In this document: in pieces, positions 1 to 5,415 of the stretch | How positions within the stretch are numbered: position 1 is the first letter of the stretch | Layout of the letters: each line of letters begins with the position of its first letter | Assembly: GCA_030593225.1 (NCBI GenBank) | Contig: JAUVHP010000061.1 | Location: 1-5,415 of the forward strand | Length of the DNA stretch: 5,415 bases | Source: an archaeon | Lineage (GTDB): Archaea; Nanobdellota; Nanobdellia; Pacearchaeales; GW2011-AR1 | Direction: 5' to 3' | Program-made: the position numbers and the translations under genes | Notes under the pieces: generated by a model | The model's input: only the letters and a program-made list of their open reading frames with translations | Databases searched by the model: none | Told to the model about the DNA's origin: nothing

Positions 1-460
1 AGAATTTAGTTTTAGGACAGATAGAATCAATAAACCAATTCTTTTCATTTCCTAAACTTGCTTTATTAGATTTTCTTCGGTGATATTCAACTTCATCAAC
101 TTGAACTTCTTTACCAACATTTAATTTTAATTTGTTTGTAAGGTTTGAAATCATTTTAGAATATTTTCTAATCCAATTATAGATAGAAACATTAGAAGAA
201 TTGTGAGGATAAAAAGTTTGTAGATGTTCTTGAACTTTACGAGTTGAAATCCCTCTATAAAATAAGTCAAGACATAAAGTAATTTTCTGTGGGGTGTTTC
301 TCATTCTATAAAACCCTGTTCTTTCAACAAATTTTTTCTTACAAGATTTACAGAAATATCTTTGTTGCTTTCCGTGTGCTTCTGTTTCAAAAGAGCCACG
401 CTTAACTATATTCTCTTTCTTACAATGAGGGCATATTGTTTTCTTAATAACATTTCTCAT
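1..460 (-). CDS. Zinc-ribbon DDE transposase, N-terminal part (cut by window edge)
   Basis: My own translation of the minus strand gives 153 codons from the ATG at 460 to the window edge with no stop, so the C-terminus is missing. Residues 10-13 (CPHC) and 37-40 (CKSC) form a two-knuckle zinc ribbon. Residues about 58-104 look like a helix-turn-helix, with the motif GISTRKVQEHL at 70-80 and YNWIRKY at 94-100. Residues 120-125 (QVDEVE) fit the first catalytic Asp (D122) of an RNase H-like DDE domain, followed by WFID (142-145). This order matches the IS6/IS240-like transposases common in archaeal genomes; the exact IS family is an inference. The protein would cut and join the ends of its own element. 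The start is supported by a TATA box 27 bp upstream, consistent with a leaderless mRNA. The later catalytic Asp and Glu lie outside the window, so it is not known whether the gene is intact. Confidence 0.85.
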   Translation of the reverse strand, partial: MRNVIKKTICPHCKKENIVKRGSFETEAHGKQQRYFCKSCKKKFVERTGFYRMRNTPQKITLCLDLFYRGISTRKVQEHLQTFYPHNSSNVSIYNWIRKYSKMISNLTNKLKLNVGKEVQVDEVEYHRRKSNKASLGNEKNWFIDSICPKTKF

Positions 461-476
461 ATAATATATTAATATA

Positions 477-516
477 GATACTATATAAACCCTTCTATTC
501 TTATTAACATAGTATC
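477..516. repeat. 8-bp inverted repeat over the transposase promoter
   Basis: GATACTAT (477-484) is repeated in inverted form as ATAGTATC (509-516), with 24 bp between the arms. The left arm overlaps the transposase TATA box. It could be an operator or belong to the end of the insertion sequence. The other end of the element is outside the window, so neither can be decided, and chance pairing is possible in such AT-rich DNA. Confidence 0.3.
482..489 (-). promoter_or_regulatory. TATA box of the transposase gene
   Basis: On the minus strand this reads TTTATATA. Its centre is about 26-27 bp upstream of the transposase ATG at 460, the distance expected between an archaeal TATA box and the transcription start. 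Transcription would therefore begin at or next to the start codon. No ribosome binding site is visible, which fits a leaderless transcript. Confidence 0.55.
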
Positions 517-581
517 AATAAGACGTTAATAAAGCTAAAAGTTGTTAACAAAAACGTTAATCATTTTTAGTCAAGTTAACG
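503..581. promoter_or_regulatory. Array of RTTAAY sites between the divergent genes (candidate operator)
   Basis: Five short palindrome-like sites lie in the divergent region: ATTAAC (503-508), GTTAAT (525-530), GTTAAC (544-549, inside TGTTAACA), GTTAAT (556-561) and GTTAAC (575-580). The last four form two pairs, each with 19 bp between site starts, and the pair recurs with a 31-bp period (19 of 31 positions match between 521-551 and 552-582). Spacings near two and three helical turns suggest a protein binding one face of the DNA. The last site touches the BRE of the Fic promoter, so binding would probably repress that gene. A plausible but unproven binder is the winged-helix end of the Fic protein itself. 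Confidence 0.4.
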
Positions 582-597
582 AAAAGCTTAAATAATA
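581..597 (+). promoter_or_regulatory. BRE/TATA promoter of the Fic gene
   Basis: A purine-rich GAAAAG (581-586), like an archaeal BRE, is followed by CTTAAATAATA (587-597), a good archaeal TATA box. The box centre is about 27 bp upstream of the ATG at 619, so transcription should start at the start codon. No Shine-Dalgarno sequence precedes the ATG. Both points support a leaderless mRNA and the choice of this start. Confidence 0.6.
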
Positions 598-618
598 TTA
601 ATTTGTATAATTATAATA

Positions 619-1812
619 ATGGATTTAAAAAATTTCAATAAAAAGTCTGGAAGATTGGTAAGGCGTTGGGCAACGTTCGGAAGAGAATCAATAGAGTTTG
701 ATTATTTTTTACCTAACCCACTTCCCGATATGAAAGAATTTTGTAATAATATTTCTATTATGGAAAAATCTAATGAGGCAAATAGAGCAATAGGAGAACT
801 GCAAGGTCTAACTAAAAATATAGGAAATATTGATTTATTTACTGACCCATACATGAGAAAAGAAGCTGTAGATAGTTCAGAAATAGAAGGAACGTATGTG
901 TCATTAACGGATGTTTTTTTAAGTGAAGCTGGAAGTAAAAAACCAGAATTTACAAATCCTAATGTTAGGGAAGTTGTTAACTTTGTTCATTCAATAGGTT
1001 ATGCTTTAGAACAATTAAAATCAAAAAAGAAAATTGATAAAGAACTTTTAAACACAATGCACAAATTTCTTTTAAATGACGTTAGAGGAAAAGAAAAATT
1101 AGTTGGTAAATTTAGACAACAACAAAACTGGATAAAAAGTAAAGGAGCAACAAAAGATATTTTAGATGCAGATTTTATCCCACCATCAGAAGAAAAAGTT
1201 GAAGAACTAATGAAATATTTATTTGATTATATTAATGAAAAGGATGGATTTATGAGATTAATTAAAGCTGGATTAGTGCATTATTTATTTGAAACAATCC
1301 ATCCTTACGAAGATGGAAATGGGAGAGTTGGTAGAACTTTAATATTATTATACTTAATAAAATCGCAGATTTTAGAGGAGCCAATATTATATTTAAGTCC
1401 TTATTTCAAAAAACATAAAGAAGTTTATTATAGTCTTTTAATGGAAGTTAGAGAAAAAGGTAATTATGATAAATGGATTAAATTTTTTCTTGAGGGAGTT
1501 ACAGAAATGGCTATTAATACTTCCAAGAAAGTTAAGAAATTAATTGATTTATACGAAGAGTATAAGCAAAGACTAAAAAAAGTTAATGCTACACAAATAT
1601 CAATTTCTTTATTAGATAAATTTTTTGAAAGCCCATACTGGTTTATTAGTCAATTACAAGGTGAGTTGGGTGGAGAAAATTATCCAAAAACAAAAAGAGG
1701 AATGAAATATTTAGTTGAAACAAATATTATAAGAGAATTTACACAATACAAAAGAAATAAAATTTTTGTTGCACCAGATATATTAAAAATTTTGGAAGAA
1801 GATTTAATTTAA
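619..1812 (+). CDS. fic: Class II Fic-family protein (probable AMP-transferase) with C-terminal winged helix
   Basis: A 397-residue Fic protein that appears complete. The catalytic motif HPYEDGNGRVGR is at residues 228-239, with catalytic H228 and nucleotide-binding N234, R236 and R239 all present, so it should be active. Such enzymes move AMP from ATP to a hydroxyl side chain of a target protein; the target here is unknown. Residues 86-91 (SSEIEG) match the inhibitory motif (S/T)xxxE(G/N) of class II Fic proteins, in which the Glu (E90) is known to contact the second Arg of the active site and block ATP binding. Residues about 25-105 resemble the Fic_N region, and 163-174 (GKFRQQQNWIKS) the flap that docks the target. 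Residues about 320-395 resemble a winged helix, as in SoFic-type proteins. It is cytoplasmic, with no signal peptide. No antitoxin gene adjoins it, and the upstream GTTAAY array suggests tight or self-regulated expression. The neighbouring transposase makes horizontal transfer plausible. Confidence 0.93.
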   Translation: MDLKNFNKKSGRLVRRWATFGRESIEFDYFLPNPLPDMKEFCNNISIMEKSNEANRAIGELQGLTKNIGNIDLFTDPYMRKEAVDSSEIEGTYVSLTDVFLSEAGSKKPEFTNPNVREVVNFVHSIGYALEQLKSKKKIDKELLNTMHKFLLNDVRGKEKLVGKFRQQQNWIKSKGATKDILDADFIPPSEEKVEELMKYLFDYINEKDGFMRLIKAGLVHYLFETIHPYEDGNGRVGRTLILLYLIKSQILEEPILYLSPYFKKHKEVYYSLLMEVREKGNYDKWIKFFLEGVTEMAINTSKKVKKLIDLYEEYKQRLKKVNATQISISLLDKFFESPYWFISQLQGELGGENYPKTKRGMKYLVETNIIREFTQYKRNKIFVAPDILKILEEDLI

Positions 1813-1839
1813 AGACCAATTAACTTAATAATATACCCA

Positions 1840-1896
1840 CTCCGCAATAATTAAAAACTAATTTTTTCTTTAGATATCAATGCGGGGATGCCGGAG
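1840..1896 (+). repeat. Direct repeat copy A: tRNA promoter block plus first 15 nt of tRNA-Leu
   Basis: Bases 1840-1869 are identical to 2041-2070 (30 of 30), and 1882-1896 are identical to 2082-2096 (15 of 15, the 5' end of tRNA-Leu). The 12 bp between these blocks differ from the 11 bp in copy B. The unit starts with CTCCG and ends with CGGAG, a 5-bp inverted repeat, and similarity stops sharply at both edges. It carries a TATA-like AATTAAAAA (1849-1857) about 29 bp before 1882, so this copy may be a working promoter for the RNA candidate that follows. Confidence 0.85.
1862..1867 (+). terminator. Oligo-T tract after the Fic gene
   Basis: A run of six T about 50 bp past the Fic stop codon could end the Fic mRNA, since archaeal RNA polymerase terminates at oligo-T. 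The same run occurs at 2063-2068 in copy B of the repeat, after the candidate RNA. Both runs also sit inside the tRNA-type promoter block, so their role is uncertain. Confidence 0.35.
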
Positions 1897-2046
1897 AAAC
1901 TCAAGCCCACACTTGCGATTTTAGAAATTTACTTTTAGGATTTAATGCAAGTGTAAACTTTCTGCTCCCAACCACAATATCTGTTATTAATAATCTAATT
2001 TGTCAATATTGTAATTGCTCGGTCAAACAAAGTTTTCCTGCTCCGC
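1882..2046 (+). ncRNA. Candidate structured RNA starting with a tRNA-Leu 5' fragment
   Basis: This stretch starts with the same 15 nt as tRNA-Leu and follows a copy of its promoter, but the rest is not a tRNA: there is no T-arm and no anticodon arm. Its ends can pair, GCGGGG (1882-1887) with CTCCGC (2041-2046), six pairs including one G-U. Inside, ACACTTGC (1909-1916) pairs with GCAAGTGT (1947-1954), extended after an internal loop by AGAAA (1895-1899) with TTTCT (1959-1963). ACAATAT (1974-1980) pairs with ATATTGT (2006-2012). A six-T run follows at 2063. The alternative is a decayed tRNA duplicate or plain spacer. GGTCAAAC at 2021-2028 also occurs in the tRNA D-loop (2098-2105), which slightly favours the decayed-duplicate view. 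No known RNA family is recognised. Confidence 0.3.
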
Positions 2047-2096
2047 AATAATTAAAAACTAATTTTTTCTAACAATTATATGCGGGGATGCCGGAG
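2041..2096 (+). repeat. Direct repeat copy B: promoter and 5' end of tRNA-Leu
   Basis: This is the second copy of the block at 1840-1896, offset by about 200 bp. It joins directly to the complete tRNA body. Like copy A it runs from CTCCG to CGGAG. The spacer AACAATTATAT (2071-2081) is unlike that of copy A, while both flanking blocks are perfectly conserved. Confidence 0.85.
2050..2058 (+). promoter_or_regulatory. TATA-like box of tRNA-Leu
   Basis: AATTAAAAA is centred about 28 bp upstream of the first base of the tRNA, the normal archaeal spacing. The identical box lies at the corresponding place in copy A (1849-1857), and conservation between two otherwise divergent spacers supports a role. 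Confidence 0.5.
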
Positions 2097-2165
2097 TGGT
2101 CAAACGGGTCAGGTTTAGGACCTGATAGCTTAGTGCTTACGAGGGTTCGAATCCTTCTCCTCGCA
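2082..2165 (+). tRNA. tRNA-Leu (anticodon UAG)
   Basis: An 84-nt type II tRNA that folds fully by hand. The acceptor stem GCGGGGA (2082-2088) pairs with TCCTCGC (2158-2164), with one G-U pair. The D-stem is CCG/CGG. The anticodon stem TCAGG/CCTGA (2109-2113/2121-2125) encloses the loop TTTAGGA, giving anticodon TAG at 2116-2118, which reads CUA and other CUN leucine codons. A long variable arm (2126-2140, AGC/GCT stem) is typical of tRNA-Leu. The T-arm is GAGGG-TTCGAAT-CCTTC. The discriminator is A2165, as expected for Leu. No CCA is encoded, so it must be added afterwards. There is no intron. The gene converges on the large minus-strand gene with 7 bp between them. Confidence 0.96.
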
Positions 2166-2172
2166 TTTAGAA

Positions 2173-5100
2173 TTATTTAATTTCTTTTGCGATTAATAAT
2201 TTTCTAACATAACTCATGTCTTTTTCAAAATTAAAAAAACCTACCCCTTTAACATCCTCACATTCATATTCAGTTAAAATATTTTGAGAACAAAGTTCAT
2301 CAATAAATCTTTTATTATCTGAATACTTTCCTCTAAGACCTGACACTTCTCTGTATGCGGATTCTGCATCCCATACGCGTGTTGTAACAAGAGTGTTAGT
2401 TGGTTCAATGGTTTCTCCTATTTTCTCTTTTAATAATTTTTTAAGTTCATCTATATCTTCTTCTCCATAAAGCAAAGTAATACTATTATGTTCATCAAAA
2501 GTTATAACCTTATCTTTCAATAGTTGGTCAAAAAATTCCTTATTATTTCTATCATAATAACTTCCAGTTAATCCTTTTGAATTAATTTCATCTAGTGCTG
2601 TTTGTTCATCCCAAATTCTCATTTCAACAACTATTCCTATTTTTTCTTCCAAAATTTCTTTTAATTTATCTATATCACTTTCTTCTCTTTTAATTGTTGT
2701 AATTGCAAGATATTCAGCAGAAGTAAGAATTTTGTCTTCGAGTAATTTGTCAATAAATATTTTATTTTCTTCTTTGTCATAATTTCCAGATAATCTTTCT
2801 GAATTAATTTTATTCAAAGCTGTTTGAGAGGTATATTGGGTTTCTTCTTTATCTAAATCAAAAATTATTTCCGCACCTTTATCAAAGCTTTTACCATTTA
2901 AATTTTTGATTAAATTAATACCTTTTTCACTTAATAATCTTTGCGAAGATAAATCCTCAGAAATTTCATTAACATTTTTCCATATAAGATTTGCTGCTTT
3001 ATATTCCCAATTTCTATCTCCTCGTTTTAAATGAATAGTAGATTCATCATCCTCGACATTAAACATTTTATCTGTAATTCCTGTTGGTTCATATAATACA
3101 TTTTCTGTTGCAAGTTCAACAAATCTAAAAGATTTAGAACTTCTTTTATTTGTTTCATCAATTAATAATTTTAATCCACCTTCATAATTTTGTTTATATT
3201 TATTCAAACTTTTAATAAAATTTTCATCATCTTCAAAAAGTAAACCCTTATAGATTAAACCAATATCTTTACTAACACTATTCCAATCAATGCTATTATA
3301 TTCTTCTTTGTCAGCAGACCAAAACCATCCTCTGTTTTCAAAATAAATATAGTAGAGATTTATGTTTCTATTGTCTTGAATTTCAAAAATTGGATACCCA
3401 CTTTTTGTTACTGAAGAAGTTGTGCCACTTGTTGTATCACAAACATTTCCAAAACTTTCCACCACATATTTTCGCGTTCGAACTTCTTCTACATAATTAA
3501 CATTACCTTTTTTACAATTTGTATTCCATCCATTATAATATCTTAATGCCCTTGTCCATCCACTATAGATTTTATCTCCACAATAATATTCTTTAGCTTC
3601 AGTGTTATAATTTTTAATCAAATAATTTATTCCATATCTTACATTAGCATTAAAATTCTCCATGTTTGTTGCGTCTGGATGTGCACCAGTATTAATTTGC
3701 ATAATTCCTATACTTATTCCATCATCTCCTTTTATTACCAAATCTGTATTTCCATCACAAGTTAAATCATTTACAAAATCTTTTCCGTCTGACCATTGGT
3801 CTTTATTTTTACAATGTGAAACACTGCTTTCTTGCATTGCTAACATTAAAATTAATTGTTCAAAACAATCAGCGTCTGTATCTGCTTTAATTGTTGTATC
3901 ATCAATATTATTTTTAGATTTTATTTCTCTTGCAATTTTTATAATTTCTTTTGCAACCTCGCATTGTCCATCATATTGCCCTCTACAATCTTGAAAAATT
4001 GTTTCTAGATTTGCTTGGCTTGTTGCAGTTGTTGGTGCAGAAGTTTTTTTAATTGACTGATAAATTTTTTTTGCTAACTCTGTGTAAGCATTTCCTCTAA
4101 TTAAATACAGCTTTGCTTTTTGGTTGTTGAAGAATGCTTTTCCAATTAGAGTTTCTGTAATATAATTTGTTTTTCTTATGTCATCTAATTTATTAATTTC
4201 TGCTATTGTTTTTGCAAATTCTAAATAATCTCCTTCAGATAATAAACTGTCAATATAATTTCCTGTGGTTTTGTTTAATACAGCTTCTTCAATTGTTGTT
4301 GTTTTTATGTTGTCTTCTACGCTTTTTCTGTTAAGCCAGCATTTTATATTTCCTGTTTCTCCATCGCAAGTTCCTACTTTAATCCATTGTGCGTCTTTTG
4401 TGTTCCAATTTACATCTGTGCCTTTTCCTGGATTGTCTGTTGAGCAAACTCTTATTATTCCTCTGTCGTAAAGTGCTGGATTTATTGCTTCGCTTAAACC
4501 TTCTTGTAAATTTGGTTGTGCAAAACTGTATAAGCTTGGGGTTCCTGAAACACATTCAACTTGGGATTTAATATCTGTTTGCTCTGATTGTTCTTGTAAA
4601 TATTTGTCTTCTAAATAATCTATTGCAAAACTTGTTGTGACTTTTTTGAAACCGCAGTTGTCTTGGCCGTTTACATTAATACATATTTCTTTGTATCCTG
4701 TTGGAGCTGTGAAATCTGGAGTGTCTTCGACATATCCTCCTTTATTTATGAATCCTGAGTCAATTTCAAGTGTTGGGCTTGTTTGGTAAAGTGAAGTTCC
4801 TGATGGACTTTTTAAATATACTCTGTAGAATGCTTTTGATTCTTTTCCTGCGTAGATGTGGAAGAATACTTTGTATTGGGATGTTGCAGGAACTGTTGCA
4901 GTTGTGAATAGGATTTCACTAAAGTATGCAGTGTATTGTGGTGGTGATGCTGGTTCAATTAATGAGTCTAGGATTTCTCCTCCTGCTGGATAATTTGCAG
5001 AGATAAAGTTTTTACAAATTTCCCCTCCGATTTCATGTGTTATTTTTACTTTGAATGCATTTGTTATATCTCTTCCATAATAATTTGACATATAGTCAAC

Positions 5101-5415
5101 TGAACTTTGTGCATTGTCCCATGCAGATTGGACTCCTAAATATTCTCCGCCTCCTCGTGTTCCTTCTTGTCCTAGTAGTGATTCAAATATTCTTGGGATT
5201 ATTGTTTTTGCAAAAGGCAAGGCCTCTCTCCAGAAAAATTCACAGAGATAAATGCTATGAAGTTCGTCGCATATTCCTATTGTTTCTCCTGTATCAAGTT
5301 GTGTTTGTAAGCAATCTCTGTAGCCTGTGAATACAGATAATAACATATCTATTCCTGCTTTTAATCCTGTAAGGCAGATTGGCACGAAAATGTTTTCTTT
5401 CATATTTGGTAGACA
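2173..5415 (-). CDS. Large modular extracytoplasmic protein with lytic-transglycosylase (SLT/lysozyme-like) domain; 5' end open
   Basis: An open frame of 1,080 codons reaching the window edge. The first in-window ATG is at 5403 (1,076 residues; numbering below starts there), but the frame stays open upstream (codons for C, L, P, N) and no signal peptide is seen, so the true start probably lies outside. Residues 1-118 are helical with C10, C31, C45 and C54. Residues about 155-262 look rich in beta-strand. Residues about 365-505 are helical and TPR-like, with a Thr/Ser linker at 454-465. Residues 511-655 match the SLT/lysozyme-like fold: catalytic E525 (MQES), GISIGIMQIN (562-571) and RYYNGW (621-626), as in the ES, GLMQ and AYNxG motifs. 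Residues 669-850 form an unassigned region rich in aromatic and charged residues. Residues 855-1076 hold three repeats. The 21 cysteines suggest disulfides outside the cytoplasm. The likely role is cleavage of peptidoglycan or a related glycan on a neighbouring cell, or surface remodelling. Enzyme activity is inferred from motifs only. No promoter is in view. Confidence 0.85.
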   Translation of the reverse strand, partial: CLPNMKENIFVPICLTGLKAGIDMLLSVFTGYRDCLQTQLDTGETIGICDELHSIYLCEFFWREALPFAKTIIPRIFESLLGQEGTRGGGEYLGVQSAWDNAQSSVDYMSNYYGRDITNAFKVKITHEIGGEICKNFISANYPAGGEILDSLIEPASPPQYTAYFSEILFTTATVPATSQYKVFFHIYAGKESKAFYRVYLKSPSGTSLYQTSPTLEIDSGFINKGGYVEDTPDFTAPTGYKEICINVNGQDNCGFKKVTTSFAIDYLEDKYLQEQSEQTDIKSQVECVSGTPSLYSFAQPNLQEGLSEAINPALYDRGIIRVCSTDNPGKGTDVNWNTKDAQWIKVGTCDGETGNIKCWLNRKSVEDNIKTTTIEEAVLNKTTGNYIDSLLSEGDYLEFAKTIAEINKLDDIRKTNYITETLIGKAFFNNQKAKLYLIRGNAYTELAKKIYQSIKKTSAPTTATSQANLETIFQDCRGQYDGQCEVAKEIIKIAREIKSKNNIDDTTIKADTDADCFEQLILMLAMQESSVSHCKNKDQWSDGKDFVNDLTCDGNTDLVIKGDDGISIGIMQINTGAHPDATNMENFNANVRYGINYLIKNYNTEAKEYYCGDKIYSGWTRALRYYNGWNTNCKKGNVNYVEEVRTRKYVVESFGNVCDTTSGTTSSVTKSGYPIFEIQDNRNINLYYIYFENRGWFWSADKEEYNSIDWNSVSKDIGLIYKGLLFEDDENFIKSLNKYKQNYEGGLKLLIDETNKRSSKSFRFVELATENVLYEPTGITDKMFNVEDDESTIHLKRGDRNWEYKAANLIWKNVNEISEDLSSQRLLSEKGINLIKNLNGKSFDKGAEIIFDLDKEETQYTSQTALNKINSERLSGNYDKEENKIFIDKLLEDKILTSAEYLAITTIKREESDIDKLKEILEEKIGIVVEMRIWDEQTALDEINSKGLTGSYYDRNNKEFFDQLLKDKVITFDEHNSITLLYGEEDIDELKKLLKEKIGETIEPTNTLVTTRVWDAESAYREVSGLRGKYSDNKRFIDELCSQNILTEYECEDVKGVGFFNFEKDMSYVRKLLIAKEIK
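2176..2841 (-). repeat. Three tandem 70-74-residue protein repeats at the C-terminus of the large protein
   Basis: The units are residues 855-926, 927-1000 and 1007-1076. Shared positions include a (R)(V/I)WD or similar start, TALxxINS, L(S/T)GxY, a short helix ending F(I/F)D(K/Q)LL, then (D)K(I/V)(L/I)T and a final helix ending in LLxEKI or similar. Repeats 1 and 2 are closest to each other. Repeat 3 is shorter and more divergent and adds two cysteines (C1038, C1048). Repeats of this kind often bind a surface or partner, but no known domain family is recognised. Confidence 0.75.

Noticed and set aside
619..1812. Toxin-antitoxin operon of the FicT/FicA type
   Set aside because: No small antitoxin gene lies directly before or after the Fic gene, and the inhibitory motif is inside the Fic protein itself.
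1882..1896. A second complete tRNA-Leu gene
   Set aside because: Only the first 15 nt match; no anticodon arm, variable arm or T-arm follows, so it is at most a fragment or the leader of another RNA.
1947..2019. Short minus-strand reading frame through the tRNA-repeat spacer
   Set aside because: It has no ATG, only about 24 codons after a possible GTG, stops inside the spacer and has no promoter.
1840..2096. CRISPR array
   Set aside because: There are only two repeat copies 200 bp apart, the block is a tRNA promoter plus tRNA start, and no cas gene is present.
3662..3994. Plus-strand open frame of 110 codons
   Set aside because: It lies entirely within the transglycosylase-coding part of the large minus-strand gene, has low-complexity residues typical of an antisense shadow, and has no promoter or recognisable domain.
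4265..5330. Three further plus-strand open frames (4265-4471, 4389-4571, 5055-5330)
   Set aside because: All are antisense to the large gene, overlap one another or are very short, and read as Leu/Phe/Ser-rich shadow translations.

Overview
The window most likely comes from an AT-rich archaeon, probably a DPANN-type lineage (Woesearchaeota or Pacearchaeota-like). This is inferred from the sequence alone. The signs are archaeal TATA/BRE-like boxes about 26-28 bp upstream of start codons with no Shine-Dalgarno sequence (leaderless transcripts), a type II tRNA-Leu without an encoded CCA end, and a very long cysteine-rich protein of a kind common in DPANN metagenome assemblies. No marker gene settles the taxonomy.

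Layout, left to right. Positions 1-460 (minus strand) hold the N-terminal 153 codons of a zinc-ribbon DDE transposase cut by the window edge. Positions 461-618 are a divergent regulatory region: a TATA box for the transposase, a series of GTTAAY sites, and a BRE/TATA box for the next gene. Positions 619-1812 (plus) encode a complete class II Fic-family AMP-transferase with an N-terminal inhibitory glutamate motif and a C-terminal winged-helix-like region. Positions 1813-2081 contain no protein gene, but carry a duplicated block: a promoter plus the first 15 nt of tRNA-Leu. Between the two copies lies a sequence that can fold into a closed, branched RNA. Positions 2082-2165 are a complete tRNA-Leu(UAG). 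Positions 2173-5415 (minus) are one long open frame, open at its 5' end, for a modular, probably extracytoplasmic protein with a lytic-transglycosylase (SLT/lysozyme-like) domain and three C-terminal repeats.

There is no obvious operon. The transposase and Fic genes diverge from a shared control region. The tRNA and the large gene converge with only 7 bp between them. The Fic gene has no partner antitoxin gene next to it and appears to carry its inhibition in cis. The two most interesting items are the duplicated tRNA promoter/5'-end block enclosing a possible structured RNA, and the transglycosylase-like domain in a presumed archaeal surface protein whose low-GC C-terminal half contrasts with its N-terminal part.
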